From NCBI RefSeq assembly GCF_003047285.1, contig NZ_PZYX01000017.1, positions 1-53,915 on the forward strand: DNA of 53,915 nucleotides, in the 5' to 3' direction. Origin of the DNA: Nocardioides allogilvus. Lineage in GTDB: Bacteria; Actinomycetota; Actinomycetes; Propionibacteriales; Nocardioidaceae. Of the stretch, positions 16,295 to 24,769 are shown piece by piece. The first letter of the stretch is position 1. Each line of letters starts with the position of its first letter. Both the position numbers and the translations under genes were made by a program. The notes under the pieces were generated by a model. It was not told the DNA's origin and ran no database searches. It saw only the letters and a program-made list of their open reading frames with translations.

Positions 16295-17482
16295 CTAGCC
16301 GGCTGGCCGCAACCAGGCGTCTGCGAAGGCCTCGATGCTGTCGAGCTCGAAGGTCCCGCAGGTCAGCTCGTCCTGCTGGTGCAGGACCTTGACGGCCGTG
16401 GCGGGATCGAGTCCGTCGCTGGGGATGCGGTCGGCCCCCTTGGACGTCACTGCTCCGGCCACGACGCCTCGGGCGTCGGACGATGCGACGTAGTCGCGCA
16501 GTTTGGCAAGGTCCGCGCTGTCGATGTCGGGTGAGTAGAGCACGACGACGTAACCGTCGCCGAGCGAGTGACCGAAGTCGTTGATCGGTATCACGTCGCC
16601 CGGGGAGTAGAAGCTCCGCTTCGGGTGCCCGCCGCTCCCGGGGAGGGTCTCGGAGAGGGCCTCGATAGTGCAGCGCGTACCGTCCGCCAGTCGGACCGGT
16701 TCAGGGCCCTGCTCGGCCATGAACGCATTGAGCGCCACGAGTGCGCCGGTGACGGATCCGCCGATGAAGAGCGCTGCCGACGCGAGCTGGGTGGCGAGTT
16801 GCTCGCGCGATCGAGGCGCGTCCGCGCCCATGTCACCGTCCTCGTCGATCACGGCCCCAGTGGGAGGTCCCGAGTCGTTTGCACCCGTCGTGGGTCGGAC
16901 AAGGAACGAAGCGAGCAGTGAGCCCACCACAAACATGGCGAAGATGGCCGTGGCCTGGCCAACTTCAATGCCGATGTTGAAGGCGATCACCTTCAGCAGA
17001 CGTCCGTTCTCAGGAAGCCCCAGGTCGGCGAACCGCGTGGCCAGCCCCAGGCCGTGGACCAGGCCGAAGCCGGCGACCACAATGCCGAACCAGCCCCAAC
17101 GTCGCGGTCGGCCAAGAATGCCGACGCAGCCGACGAAGGCCACCGAACCAGCAATCACGGCATCGACGTAGTCGGCGTTGACCTGCCAGCCCAGAAGCGT
17201 TGCGGCGATAAGTGTCGTCGAGTGCCCCAACACGAAGATGCTGATCAACTTGACGGACAGTCCGAAGGACTGGGCGACAAGGAGGACTCCCGCGACGAAC
17301 GCGAGGTGGTCCCAGCCGGTGAGCATGTGGGTGATGCCGAGCTCGATGAAGCCGAACACGGATGCATCGCTCGCGTCGCCGCTGATTCCGTGCGCGTAGG
17401 CCGGGGCCGGCGCACTCACCGATACGAAGAGGAGGGCGAGCCCCAACGCGGCTGGGACCCCCGGCGTCTTCACCTTCGGCAT
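16295..17482 (-). CDS. HupE/UreJ family membrane protein with extra C-terminal domain
   Basis: 395 residues. A signal peptide-like start (LGLALLFVSVSAPAPAYAHG) leads into about seven membrane segments with HupE/UreJ signatures: GITHMLTGWDHLAFVAG, LGHSTTLIAA, GLVHGLGLATRF and FNIGIEVGQ. HupE/UreJ proteins are proposed nickel or cobalt permeases. From about residue 265 a soluble segment follows (CTIEAL, GSGGH, FGHSLGDGYVVVLYSPD) that faintly resembles DUF3105-type domains. The ATG lies one nt after the arsR-like stop (TGACATG) with no own ribosome binding site, implying coupled translation under that metal sensor. Metal specificity is not shown. Confidence 0.75.
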   Translation of the reverse strand: MPKVKTPGVPAALGLALLFVSVSAPAPAYAHGISGDASDASVFGFIELGITHMLTGWDHLAFVAGVLLVAQSFGLSVKLISIFVLGHSTTLIAATLLGWQVNADYVDAVIAGSVAFVGCVGILGRPRRWGWFGIVVAGFGLVHGLGLATRFADLGLPENGRLLKVIAFNIGIEVGQATAIFAMFVVGSLLASFLVRPTTGANDSGPPTGAVIDEDGDMGADAPRSREQLATQLASAALFIGGSVTGALVALNAFMAEQGPEPVRLADGTRCTIEALSETLPGSGGHPKRSFYSPGDVIPINDFGHSLGDGYVVVLYSPDIDSADLAKLRDYVASSDARGVVAGAVTSKGADRIPSDGLDPATAVKVLHQQDELTCGTFELDSIEAFADAWLRPAG

Positions 17483-17483
17483 G

Positions 17484-17870
17484 TCAGCGCAGCGTCGCAT
17501 CGGTCGCAGGACGACCGGTCTTGTGGCTGTGGGGAACGTCGCTGCCCAAGCCGCGGTCGGTATGGTCGGCATGGAAGAGCGCCTCGTTCAGGAGGGCATG
17601 CACGTGGCTGCTACCTGCCGCGTAGTACATGAAGGTGCCTTCACGTCGTCCGGTCACCAACCCTGCTAGGCGCAGCTTGGCCAGATGCTGGCTCACCGCC
17701 GAGGGCGACGATTCGACCAGTTCGGCCAGGCAGTTGACCGAGGTCTCACCTTGGAGCAGCGCCCACAGGATACGGATCCGGGTGGGGTCCGCCAGGAGCC
17801 GGAACGCGTCGGCGGCGAGGGTGACCTGGCGTTCGTCGGGCATGGCGAAGTCTGGAAGTTCGGCGTGCAT
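17484..17870 (-). CDS. ArsR/SmtB-family metal sensor, alpha5-type site
   Basis: 128 residues with an ArsR winged helix (ADPTRIRILWALLQGETSVNCLAELV, SPSAVSQHLAKLRLAGLV). The alpha5 helix reads SSHVHALLNEALFHADH, the H-x-H...H-x-x-H ligand set of SmtB/CzrA/NmtR-type Zn, Co or Ni sensors, and the tail carries further His (PHSHK). Start ATG 17870 sits 6 nt after a TATGAT box, so the transcript is probably leaderless. It is divergent from a CDF exporter and coupled to the HupE-like gene, and likely represses both. Confidence 0.88.
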   Translation of the reverse strand: MHAELPDFAMPDERQVTLAADAFRLLADPTRIRILWALLQGETSVNCLAELVESSPSAVSQHLAKLRLAGLVTGRREGTFMYYAAGSSHVHALLNEALFHADHTDRGLGSDVPHSHKTGRPATDATLR

Positions 17871-17922
17871 GAGATAATCATAGCGTTTGCGTATATGCGC
17901 GGACACGCGGATACTGGGCCGC
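17871..17922. promoter_or_regulatory. Overlapping divergent leaderless promoters and operator region
   Basis: Leftward: -10 TATGAT (17882-17877 on the minus strand), 6 nt before the arsR-like ATG. Rightward: -35-like TTGCGT at 17887-17892, 17-nt spacer, -10-like GATACT at 17910-17915, 7 nt before the CDF ATG. Neither gene has a Shine-Dalgarno sequence. CATA (17879-17882) and TATG (17893-17896) form an imperfect dyad between the promoters, the natural place for the ArsR-family repressor. Confidence 0.55.
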
Positions 17923-18951
17923 ATGTCAGACCACGAGCACGGGGGTGCCCCGGTGCATGGACACGACCACGCCGATGGGCTGCTCGGTAAGCTGAAGCAC
18001 CTCGTCAAGCCGCACAGCCACGACGCCGCTGACTCCGTGGACAGCGAGCTGGAGGGCAGCGCTGAGGGCATCCGTGCGGTGAAGATCAGCCTGGTCGTGC
18101 TCGGACTCACGGCCGTAGCCCAACTCGGGGTCGTTTTCCTGACGAACTCGACGGCTCTGCTGGCCGACACGATCCACAACTTCTCCGACGCGTTGACCGC
18201 CCTGCCACTGTGGGTGGCCTTCGTGCTGAGCCGCCGCGCCGCCACCCGTCGCTACACCTACGGATTCGGCAGGGCGGAGGATCTGGCCGGAATCTTCATC
18301 GTCGTGATGATCGCGCTCTCGGCTCTGGTGGCGGGGTGGGAGTCGATCGACAAGCTGGTCAACGGTGCCACCGTTACCTACCCGTGGGTCGTGGCAGCCG
18401 CGGGTGTCGTCGGCTTCATCGGTAACGAGCTCGTCGCCGTCTATCGCATCAGGGTCGGGCGACGCATCGGTTCCGCAGCACTGGTCGCCGACGGTCTGCA
18501 CGCGCGCACGGACGGATTTACCTCCCTGGCAGTGGTCGCGGGCGCCCTGGGCGTCCTCCTCGGCTACCCCCTGGCGGACCCCATCGTGGGCATCTTGATC
18601 ACCCTCGCCATCCTCGTGGTGCTTCGAGGCGCCGCCCGGGACATCTACCGGCGCCTGATGGACGCGATCGACCCGGCGGTCACCGAAGCCGCCGAGCAGA
18701 CGCTCCTGGACACCCCCGGGGTCACCGGCCTCGAGCGTGTCCGTCTGCGCTGGATCGGCCACCGGATCGTCGCCGACGCTGGCATCACCGTCGACGCAGG
18801 CCTGGGAGTCGTCGCCGCCCACGACATCGCCAACGAGGCACATCACCGACTGCTGCACGGGGTTCCCAAGCTTTCGGACGTCACGATCCACGTCAGCCCC
18901 GAACCGGCCGACGACAGCGATCACCACGACCTTCTCGACCACCATGCGTAG
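17923..18951 (+). CDS. Cation diffusion facilitator (CDF) exporter
   Basis: 342 residues. A His-rich cytosolic N-terminus (HEHGGAPVHGHDHADG) precedes six membrane segments. The transport-site pairs HNFSD and HARTD (HxxxD in TM2 and TM5) match Zn/Co/Cd-type CDF proteins. The C-terminal domain from about residue 255 has the ferredoxin-like CDF fold and ends His/Asp-rich (HHDLLDHH). I chose ATG 17923, 7 nt after a -10-like box; no ribosome binding site, so leaderless. Likely exports the divalent metal sensed by the divergent ArsR protein. Confidence 0.9.
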   Translation: MSDHEHGGAPVHGHDHADGLLGKLKHLVKPHSHDAADSVDSELEGSAEGIRAVKISLVVLGLTAVAQLGVVFLTNSTALLADTIHNFSDALTALPLWVAFVLSRRAATRRYTYGFGRAEDLAGIFIVVMIALSALVAGWESIDKLVNGATVTYPWVVAAAGVVGFIGNELVAVYRIRVGRRIGSAALVADGLHARTDGFTSLAVVAGALGVLLGYPLADPIVGILITLAILVVLRGAARDIYRRLMDAIDPAVTEAAEQTLLDTPGVTGLERVRLRWIGHRIVADAGITVDAGLGVVAAHDIANEAHHRLLHGVPKLSDVTIHVSPEPADDSDHHDLLDHHA

Positions 18952-19370
18952 GGCGACGACGCAGCCACTGCGCGGCCGATGCCTCCTCTAGGCAGCCGCT
19001 CGATCAAGAAGGGGGGTTTGCGCAAGGAGTCCTGACTGGACGCTGACGATCGAGTCGAGCTGTCGCATCGAGACCAGCACCGTCGTTCGGCGTTCCTGTC
19101 CGCAACCTGACGTAGACGAGCCACCCATCGAGTTCGGAGTCGCAAGGGGCCCGGCCCTGTAGAAAAACCCGGGTGCAAAGGCCCGGTACACGGGCCCGGT
19201 ACTGCCGGACAACCACACGATCATTTCCAGCGACGATGGCGAGCGGCCCCGTCCAGCGCAGGCGAGATGCCTCTACGAAACAGACAGGTGGGGCCGGTTG
19301 CGTTGAGCAACGAGCCCCACCGATGTGCCGACTGCCGGCGGTTCAGCGACCTGAACGGGGGACAGGTCGC
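18952..19370. other. Intergenic region between CDF gene and acidic repeat protein A
   Basis: About 420 bp with no supported gene. It holds the terminator of the leftward acidic-repeat gene (19286-19320) and GC-rich inverted repeats near 19167-19195 around GGCCCGGTACACGGGCC. Several frames stay open only because of GC bias. Confidence 0.5.
19286..19320 (-). terminator. Hairpin downstream of acidic repeat protein A
   Basis: GGTGGGGC (19286-19293) pairs with GCCCCACC (19313-19320); an inner GGTTGC/GCAAC pair extends the stem. It lies 50 nt past the stop of the leftward gene, and an equivalent hairpin follows the paralogous gene at 25570-25605. Confidence 0.6.
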
Positions 19371-19730
19371 TTACTCGGTCTCCCCGGACTCGTCGGCGTC
19401 CTGGTGGCCGGGCTCGTTGGGGTTGGCGTCGGGGCCCTGATTGGGACCGTCGTCGGCCTCCTCGGCGCCTTCAGCGCCCTCGGTTCCCTCAGCCTCGCCG
19501 GACTCGTCGGCGTCCTGGTGGCCGGGCTCGTTGGGGTTGGCGTCCGGGCCCTGGTTGGGACCGTCGGCGGCCTCCTCGGCGCCCTCGACCTCGCCGTCGC
19601 CTTCGGATTGCTGCACGATCGGGGCCGGGTCGTTGGTCGAGGCCTGGGCGGTGACTGCACCCCCGACGCCGAGTGCCGCCAAGATCGCGGCGGCGCCGGC
19701 GATTGCCGCGTTGCGCTTGAGGTTCCTCAT
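19371..19730 (-). CDS. Secreted acidic repeat protein A
   Basis: 119 residues. Signal peptide (MRNLKRNAAIAGAAAILAAL..VTAQA), then a low-complexity acidic chain with two copies of a roughly 24-residue unit ending NPNEPGHQDADESGE, separated by an Glu/Gly/Ala-rich linker. No cysteines and no known domain. GGAG lies 6 nt before the ATG at 19730. The Asp/Glu/Asn-rich units could bind divalent cations, but that is inference. A paralogue with the same repeats, promoter motif and terminator sits at 25655-26047, about 6 kb away. Repeats are nearly identical in DNA, pointing to recent duplication or gene conversion. Confidence 0.75.
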   Translation of the reverse strand: MRNLKRNAAIAGAAAILAALGVGGAVTAQASTNDPAPIVQQSEGDGEVEGAEEAADGPNQGPDANPNEPGHQDADESGEAEGTEGAEGAEEADDGPNQGPDANPNEPGHQDADESGETE

Positions 19731-19795
19731 GGTGTCTCCTCGGTGGGTGGTCGCCGGTTGCGACCTCGTGCCTTCAGAGTGCCTAGGGGTCGCTG

Positions 19796-19819
19796 TGAGG
19801 ACGCTGAGGAATCCTGAGG
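19796..19819 (-). promoter_or_regulatory. TGAGG iterons upstream of acidic repeat protein A
   Basis: Three TGAGG copies at 19796, 19805 and 19815 (9- and 10-bp steps; CCTCA on the gene's strand), 66-89 nt upstream of the ATG. The same triplet with the same steps lies 63-86 nt before the paralogue. Such direct repeats are typical of OmpR-family response-regulator sites. Confidence 0.55.
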
Positions 19820-19908
19820 ACCTCCTCATCACCGCCCTCCAACCGGGCCGCTGGGTGGCACGTGTCCGCTCGGAACGGTTCGATGCTTCTTGCATCGCCG
19901 GCGGCTGA

Positions 19909-20889
19909 CTAACGCCGGAGGGTGAACATGTCGACGAGCATCCCGTCCTGGTCGATGGCTCGGAGCACGATGCGGTCGCTGTAGACCAGCATGTCCACGA
20001 AGTGGAGTGTCGATGCGCTCACGGCGGTGAAGTCCTCGTGCCCTGTTGGTCGCAGCTTCGCACCAGCGCCGGACACGACGTAGGTCACGCCGTTGATGGC
20101 CTTCGAACGCTGGTAGTCGTGATCGTGCCCGGCAAGCACCAGAGGCACGTCGTACTTGTCGAAGAGCGGTGCCCAGAGCCGCTGCACTTCCTCGTCCGAT
20201 CCGTGGTACCCGGCCGAGTAGGCGGGCTTGTGCATCGCGACGACGGTCCATGTGCCGGGTGGCTGGGGAGTCCCGAGTGTGTCTTCGAGCCATGCGGTCT
20301 GGCTGGGGTCATCGGTGTGTTCGGTGTCGAGGACGACCAACCGCAGCTGCCCGATACGCGTGGCATACCAGGTGGTGTCTCGTCCGAGAGTGCCCAGGAT
20401 CTGCGTCTGTTCACCGCTGATGTAGTCATGGTTGCCCAGTACTGGCACCAGGGTGGTGCCGTTCTCGAGTAGGGCGGCGAACGGATCGGTGACGGCGTCG
20501 TCGACGAGGTCAACTTCACCGTCCTCGTAGATGAGGTCGCCCAGGAGCAGCAAGGCGTCGTAGGGTCCACCGTTTGCCTGCGCTTGCTCGGTCATCTGCT
20601 CGGCTGTCGCCTCCTCGGCGCTGTCGCCGGTCCCGGTGTCGCCGGCGACTGCGACCCGTACCAGCGGGGGTCGGGTGAGGGCTGGGACCTTGTCGCCGGT
20701 GACTGGCGACGGCAGATCCGCGGACCGGTCGAAGCCGATGAGGAGCACCGCCGCCGCGAATGCTGCCAGCGTTGCAATCATGGTGACGCCGATCAGGGTC
20801 CTTCGCCGGGTCAGCACACGGTCATGGTCGCCGAGTGGGCCTGAGAGAGCGCTGAGAACCCGTGCTGCCCGGTGGCGGGGGTTGGTCAC
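19909..20889 (-). CDS. Exported metallophosphoesterase, purple-acid-phosphatase-like
   Basis: 326 residues from GTG 20889 (GTG 20817 is an alternative). One N-terminal membrane segment (LIGVTMIATLAAFAAAVLLI) would anchor or export it. The metal site motifs are AGDTGTGD, LLGDLIYEDG (the GDxxY of purple acid phosphatases), VLGNHDY, VAMHKPAYSAGYH and AGHDHDYQR. A phosphomonoesterase or phosphodiesterase acting outside the membrane is likely. Lies 23 nt behind the MFS gene, so probably cotranscribed. The open frame continues far upstream inside the MFS gene, which is only a shadow. Confidence 0.82.
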   Translation of the reverse strand: MTNPRHRAARVLSALSGPLGDHDRVLTRRRTLIGVTMIATLAAFAAAVLLIGFDRSADLPSPVTGDKVPALTRPPLVRVAVAGDTGTGDSAEEATAEQMTEQAQANGGPYDALLLLGDLIYEDGEVDLVDDAVTDPFAALLENGTTLVPVLGNHDYISGEQTQILGTLGRDTTWYATRIGQLRLVVLDTEHTDDPSQTAWLEDTLGTPQPPGTWTVVAMHKPAYSAGYHGSDEEVQRLWAPLFDKYDVPLVLAGHDHDYQRSKAINGVTYVVSGAGAKLRPTGHEDFTAVSASTLHFVDMLVYSDRIVLRAIDQDGMLVDMFTLRR

Positions 20890-20912
20890 GGCGGTTTGAG
20901 CTGTGTGGGTGG

Positions 20913-22175
20913 TCAGACCGGCGTGTGCGTGGCGCGGTGGCGCAGCGCGACCGCAAGTAGGGCCGCGGAGAGGACTTGAGCCACGGCCACCAGGGCGATG
21001 AGCAGGGGGCGGTGGTCGGTGTAGAGGCCGCCTGCCAGCGTCCCGCCGGCCAGGGCCGCGACGCCTTGGAACGCCGCGAAGACGCCGTAGGCGGTGGCGA
21101 GCCGGCGCTGGGGGACCAGGTCGGCCACCAGTGCCTTGACGGTCGAGTCCTGGACGCCGGTCACCGCCCCCCAGATGAGGACGCCCGCGAGGACGAGGGA
21201 CCAGGTGTCGGAGAGGGCGAGCACCGGGACGGTGACGATGAGCGCCGGGAGCGTGTAGAGGATGGGGGCGCCCCAGCGGTCGTAGGCGAACCCGGTGCCC
21301 AGGGCGGCCACCGCCTCGGTCGCCATCGCGGCGGCGTAGAGGAGTGGGACCACGGCCGTCGCGACCAGTCCGGCCTCGACAAGGTGGTAGGAGATGACCC
21401 CGAACGTCATCAACCCCAGCGTGCCCAGGGCGCACGAGACGGCGAAGGCGTAGAAGTGCGCCGGCAGCGCCTGCGGCTCGACGACTGAGCTCCCGTGGGT
21501 CGACGGGCCACCCGGCCCCTCGTCCTCGTGCGGGGCCTCGAGCTCGGGTCGTGCTTCGTCCGAGTGGTGTTTGAGGGTGAGCAGCAGCAGCATGCACACC
21601 GCGCCCGGGACTGCCAGCGCCGCGAACGCGGGCCACTGGACACCGGCGAGGGCGATGACGCCGGCGACCAGGAGGGGACCGGCGAACGCCCCGACCTGGT
21701 CCAGTGCCTTGTGCACGGCGAAGCCACGGCCACGACCCACCGAGACCGCCACGCGCGCGAGCAGAGCGGACTTCGACGGGCTCCGGATGGCCTTCCCGGC
21801 GCGCTCGAGCAGGATCAGCGTCGCTGCCAGGAACAGGCCCGCACTGCCCACGAACGGCGCCACCGCCAGCAGAGGCACGCAGATCGCGGTCATCGCGTAG
21901 CCGAGGATGGTCAGCGACCAGTACCGGCCGCTCCGGTCCGCGAGCGGACCGGAGAACAACCGAAGGATCAGCGCCATCGCCTCGCCGGCGCCGGTGATGA
22001 GCCCGACGACGAGTGCGGTGGCGCCCAGGCTCCCGAGGAAGGGCCCCGCGATCGAGCGCATGCCCTCGTAGACCATGTCACCCGCGAGACTGACGGCTCC
22101 GAACGCGACGACCGTCCGCCAGGGCGACCACCTGGGCCGCCTGGGTGACTGGGGGCTTGGCGCGGATGCGTTCAT
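20913..22175 (-). CDS. MFS transporter
   Basis: 420 residues with about twelve membrane segments and a central cytoplasmic loop rich in Glu/Asp/His (about residues 185-215). Features: SLAGDMVYEGMRSIAGPFLGSLG at the start, GPLADRSGRYW as the loop 2-3 motif, ERAGKAIRSPSKSALLA, and a mirrored FAYDRWGAPILY in the second half. This resembles the MFS group often annotated near metal genes, but the substrate is unknown. ATG 22175 is preferred to GTG 22214 since the added residues are not MFS-like. Confidence 0.85.
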   Translation of the reverse strand: MNASAPSPQSPRRPRWSPWRTVVAFGAVSLAGDMVYEGMRSIAGPFLGSLGATALVVGLITGAGEAMALILRLFSGPLADRSGRYWSLTILGYAMTAICVPLLAVAPFVGSAGLFLAATLILLERAGKAIRSPSKSALLARVAVSVGRGRGFAVHKALDQVGAFAGPLLVAGVIALAGVQWPAFAALAVPGAVCMLLLLTLKHHSDEARPELEAPHEDEGPGGPSTHGSSVVEPQALPAHFYAFAVSCALGTLGLMTFGVISYHLVEAGLVATAVVPLLYAAAMATEAVAALGTGFAYDRWGAPILYTLPALIVTVPVLALSDTWSLVLAGVLIWGAVTGVQDSTVKALVADLVPQRRLATAYGVFAAFQGVAALAGGTLAGGLYTDHRPLLIALVAVAQVLSAALLAVALRHRATHTPV

Positions 22176-22261
22176 CGACCCGTCTATCCCCGGGTGCGGT
22201 CGACGAGTAGCCACGCGGCCAAGCCTAGGCAGACTCGGCGCACGGAGCTGGGTTGCCCTCT

Positions 22262-22879
22262 TCAGTCGGCTTCTTCTGCGCCGCCGGCGTCCTTGGCGAC
22301 GGTGAGGGTCTGGGGTGCACTGTCGGAGGCACTGACCTCGACGGTCACATCGAGCGGGTTGGTGTCGGTGTAGTAGAGGCCGTACTGGTTGGTGGGGAAG
22401 TGGTCGGCCTCACCCGTGTCGTCGAAGTGGATGACCCTGCTGGCTCCCGGTGCGACGGTGAAAGATGGCGGGAGCTTGGTGTAGTAGGACTCGGTGTCGG
22501 ACGTCTTGGAGTCGGTGATCGTGTAGTACACCTCGAACCCGGACAGGTCGGCGCTGCCGCTGTTGGTGACCGCGATCTCGAGGTGGTCGTCCGCGGTCGC
22601 CCCGGAGGCGTCGACGTTGTTCTCGACCAGGACGCTGTCGATGGTCAGTGCCTGGGTCGTCGAAGTGTTCTTGATCGGGTTGGACTGGACCGGCAGGACC
22701 GCCGAGCTGTCGGCGGCACTTCCGCCTGCGGATGGGGTCGTGTCGCCGGCGCTGCTGGTGCTGGAGCCTCCGCATGCGGTGGCGAGTGCCAGGACGGCCA
22801 CGGCCGCTACGGTTGCCAGGGCCGCTCGGGTCGCTCGGCCGGGGTGCCGGCGGGTGTGGTTCTGGTTCTGCTTCGTCAT
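22262..22879 (-). CDS. Secreted lipoprotein, immunoglobulin-like fold predicted
   Basis: 205 residues. Lipobox ALATAC with Cys about 36, a Ser/Thr/Gly-rich linker, then a domain with alternating strands (LTIDSVLVENN, HLEIAVTNSGSADLSGFEVYYTITD, FTVAPGASRVIHFDD) that reads like an Ig-like or CARDB-type fold. GGAGGAAA lies just before the ATG. The start overlaps the upstream permease stop by 4 nt, so it is the last gene of the ABC operon and probably acts with that transporter at the outer face of the membrane. Specific function unknown. Confidence 0.75.
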   Translation of the reverse strand: MTKQNQNHTRRHPGRATRAALATVAAVAVLALATACGGSSTSSAGDTTPSAGGSAADSSAVLPVQSNPIKNTSTTQALTIDSVLVENNVDASGATADDHLEIAVTNSGSADLSGFEVYYTITDSKTSDTESYYTKLPPSFTVAPGASRVIHFDDTGEADHFPTNQYGLYYTDTNPLDVTVEVSASDSAPQTLTVAKDAGGAEEAD

Positions 22880-23862
22880 GAGTTTCCTCCGGTTGGGATG
22901 GGTTGTTGGCGGGTGAGGGTGCGGCGCAGGCCGAGGAACAGGACGGCGGCGTAGGCGAACAGCCAGCCGATGTCGTGACGGGTCTCGTTGAGGAGCCAGG
23001 GGAGGCCGTAGGGCCGGTAGCGTTCCTTGACGTCACTCATCGCGAACGCGAATCGCTCGAAGTGCTTGGCGAGCGAGGCTTCCTCGATGCCGGTCCGCAC
23101 CTGCTCGTATCCGGTGAAGTGGGTGAGGACGGCGATTTCGCCGTCGTGGTTGAGCCCCAAGGCCTGGAACAGGCCCCCGGGGAGCTGGTTGTCCGCGTCG
23201 AGGGTGTCGCCGATTTGGGGGAGGACGAGGACGACCAGGAGCCAGATACCCAGTGCGATGACCAGGCCGTTGGCGGGCATCTTGGCCTTGGCGGTGGCGA
23301 TGGCGCCCAGGCAGTAGAACGCGCTGAGGTAGAGCAGCGCCGCGACGCAGGCCAGCGTGAGCCGCAGGACTTGTGCGGGGTTGATCCAGTCGTTCCCGAT
23401 GGTGCCGAGCGCGACGATGCCGACGACCGCGGTTGCTGCGATGAGGGTGGTGAAGATCGCTAGAGCGCCGAGGAAGGTTCCGGCGGCCAGCTCCGTGCCG
23501 GTCAACGGGCGGGACCGCAGCAGGGGGAGGGTGCGGCTGACCCGCTCGCGCGACACCGAGAGGTACCCGAGGGTGATCGCGATGATTGCCCCGATGATCT
23601 CCAGGTACTCGAATGCGCCGCGGAGCAGGGAGAGGACCGCGAGCGGCGAGGGGGCGATCCGGGTCAACCCCTGCGCTTGTGCGGCCGCACGGTAGGCGTC
23701 GTACTCCGCGAGCTGTGCGGCGTAGTCGGTGGCCCCGATGAACACGGAGAAGCCGGTGGCCACGACCAGGATGGCGAGCAGGATGATCAGTGCACGGCTT
23801 CGGACGGCGGCTCGATACTCGTGCCGGGCGACCTGCATGATGCGGTTCGTGGACTCACTCAT
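22876..23862 (-). CDS. ABC-2 type transporter permease (second subunit)
   Basis: 328 residues with about six membrane segments. The N-terminal QVARHEYRAAVRSRALIILLAILV and a large extracytoplasmic loop with ITLGYLSVSRERVSRTLPLLRSRPLTGTE are typical of NosY/DUF3526-like ABC-2 permeases. The ATG at 23862 overlaps the first permease's stop by 8 nt; GGAG lies about 8 nt ahead. Forms a hetero-dimeric exporter with the next gene upstream and the ATPase. Confidence 0.82.
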   Translation of the reverse strand: MSESTNRIMQVARHEYRAAVRSRALIILLAILVVATGFSVFIGATDYAAQLAEYDAYRAAAQAQGLTRIAPSPLAVLSLLRGAFEYLEIIGAIIAITLGYLSVSRERVSRTLPLLRSRPLTGTELAAGTFLGALAIFTTLIAATAVVGIVALGTIGNDWINPAQVLRLTLACVAALLYLSAFYCLGAIATAKAKMPANGLVIALGIWLLVVLVLPQIGDTLDADNQLPGGLFQALGLNHDGEIAVLTHFTGYEQVRTGIEEASLAKHFERFAFAMSDVKERYRPYGLPWLLNETRHDIGWLFAYAAVLFLGLRRTLTRQQPIPTGGNS

Positions 23863-24769
23863 CGGAGGCGCTCCTGGCGTAGTCGTGGCGCTGGATCCGC
23901 CAGAGCACCAGCACGAGGAGCCCAAACCCAGCGATGAGAGTGGGCACGATGGTGAGCACCGTCTCGGTGGTGGGGCTGGTGGGTGAGGTGCCGAGGATGT
24001 TTCCGGCGGCGGTCTTGTACTGCTCGACGATGGACAGTGGTTGGGCGTGCTGGGTGACTCGGAAGAACGCCTGGGAGGTGCCGGCGGGTTCGGTCAGCGG
24101 GTTGAGTGACTGTGTGGGTCGTAGCCCTGAGGTGAACTGGGGGACGACGAAGGTGATGACCAGCCACACGCCGATCGCGGAGAGCAGGGCCAGGGAGCGT
24201 CTGCGGGTGAGCAGGGCCGTCAGTATGCCGACCAGGACGAAGACCGCCAGGTAGGACCACGAGAGGACGTAGAACCCGGTGAGCCTGCCCAGGTCCGAGG
24301 GACTGAGGGTCCGGTTCACGGCGAGCAGCGCCACGATGCTGACCACGCCGCACCCCACCAGGGTCAGGGCCAGGAACCTGGTCGCAGCCAGAACCTTGCC
24401 CAGGGCGTACTGGGTGCGGGTGACCTGCCGGGTGAACAGGAGCCGACCCATCCCTTTGCTCTGGTCATCGACCATGCTCAGGTGCCCCACGACCAGTGCC
24501 AGGAGCGCCCCGATGAGCGGGATGTAGACCACCATGTTGGACAGCAGCGACAGGTTCGGCTTGAGCAGGAATGGGTTCGGTGGCGCCGGCTGTCCCGCGG
24601 CTGCCTGCAACCGGACCGCCTGGTCGAAGACCCGCACGATCGTGTGGTGGCTGGACCAGCCCAGGACCCCGGCTATGGCCGTGACGGCCAGCATCGTGAT
24701 CAGCCCGACCAGGGCGACGTGTTGGCGTCGCAGCAGCAGGCTCTGCTGCGAGGCGATGGTGCCGATCAT
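23855..24769 (-). CDS. ABC-2 type transporter permease (first subunit)
   Basis: 304 residues with about six membrane segments, starting MIGTIASQQSLLLRRQHVAL and including VDDQSKGMGRLLFTRQVTRTQYALGK, the ABC-2 cytosolic coupling region. The ATG overlaps the ATPase stop by 4 nt. Paralogous in layout to the second permease. Substrate not evident. Confidence 0.82.
   Translation of the reverse strand: MIGTIASQQSLLLRRQHVALVGLITMLAVTAIAGVLGWSSHHTIVRVFDQAVRLQAAAGQPAPPNPFLLKPNLSLLSNMVVYIPLIGALLALVVGHLSMVDDQSKGMGRLLFTRQVTRTQYALGKVLAATRFLALTLVGCGVVSIVALLAVNRTLSPSDLGRLTGFYVLSWSYLAVFVLVGILTALLTRRRSLALLSAIGVWLVITFVVPQFTSGLRPTQSLNPLTEPAGTSQAFFRVTQHAQPLSIVEQYKTAAGNILGTSPTSPTTETVLTIVPTLIAGFGLLVLVLWRIQRHDYARSASDE

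Noticed and set aside
19173..19817. Long plus-strand frame with hydrophobic GLVGVLVAGLVGVG-like repeats
   Set aside because: It is the antisense reading of the acidic repeat gene; the real gene has a signal peptide, ribosome binding site, promoter motif and terminator on the other strand. The same shadow occurs at 25530-26168.
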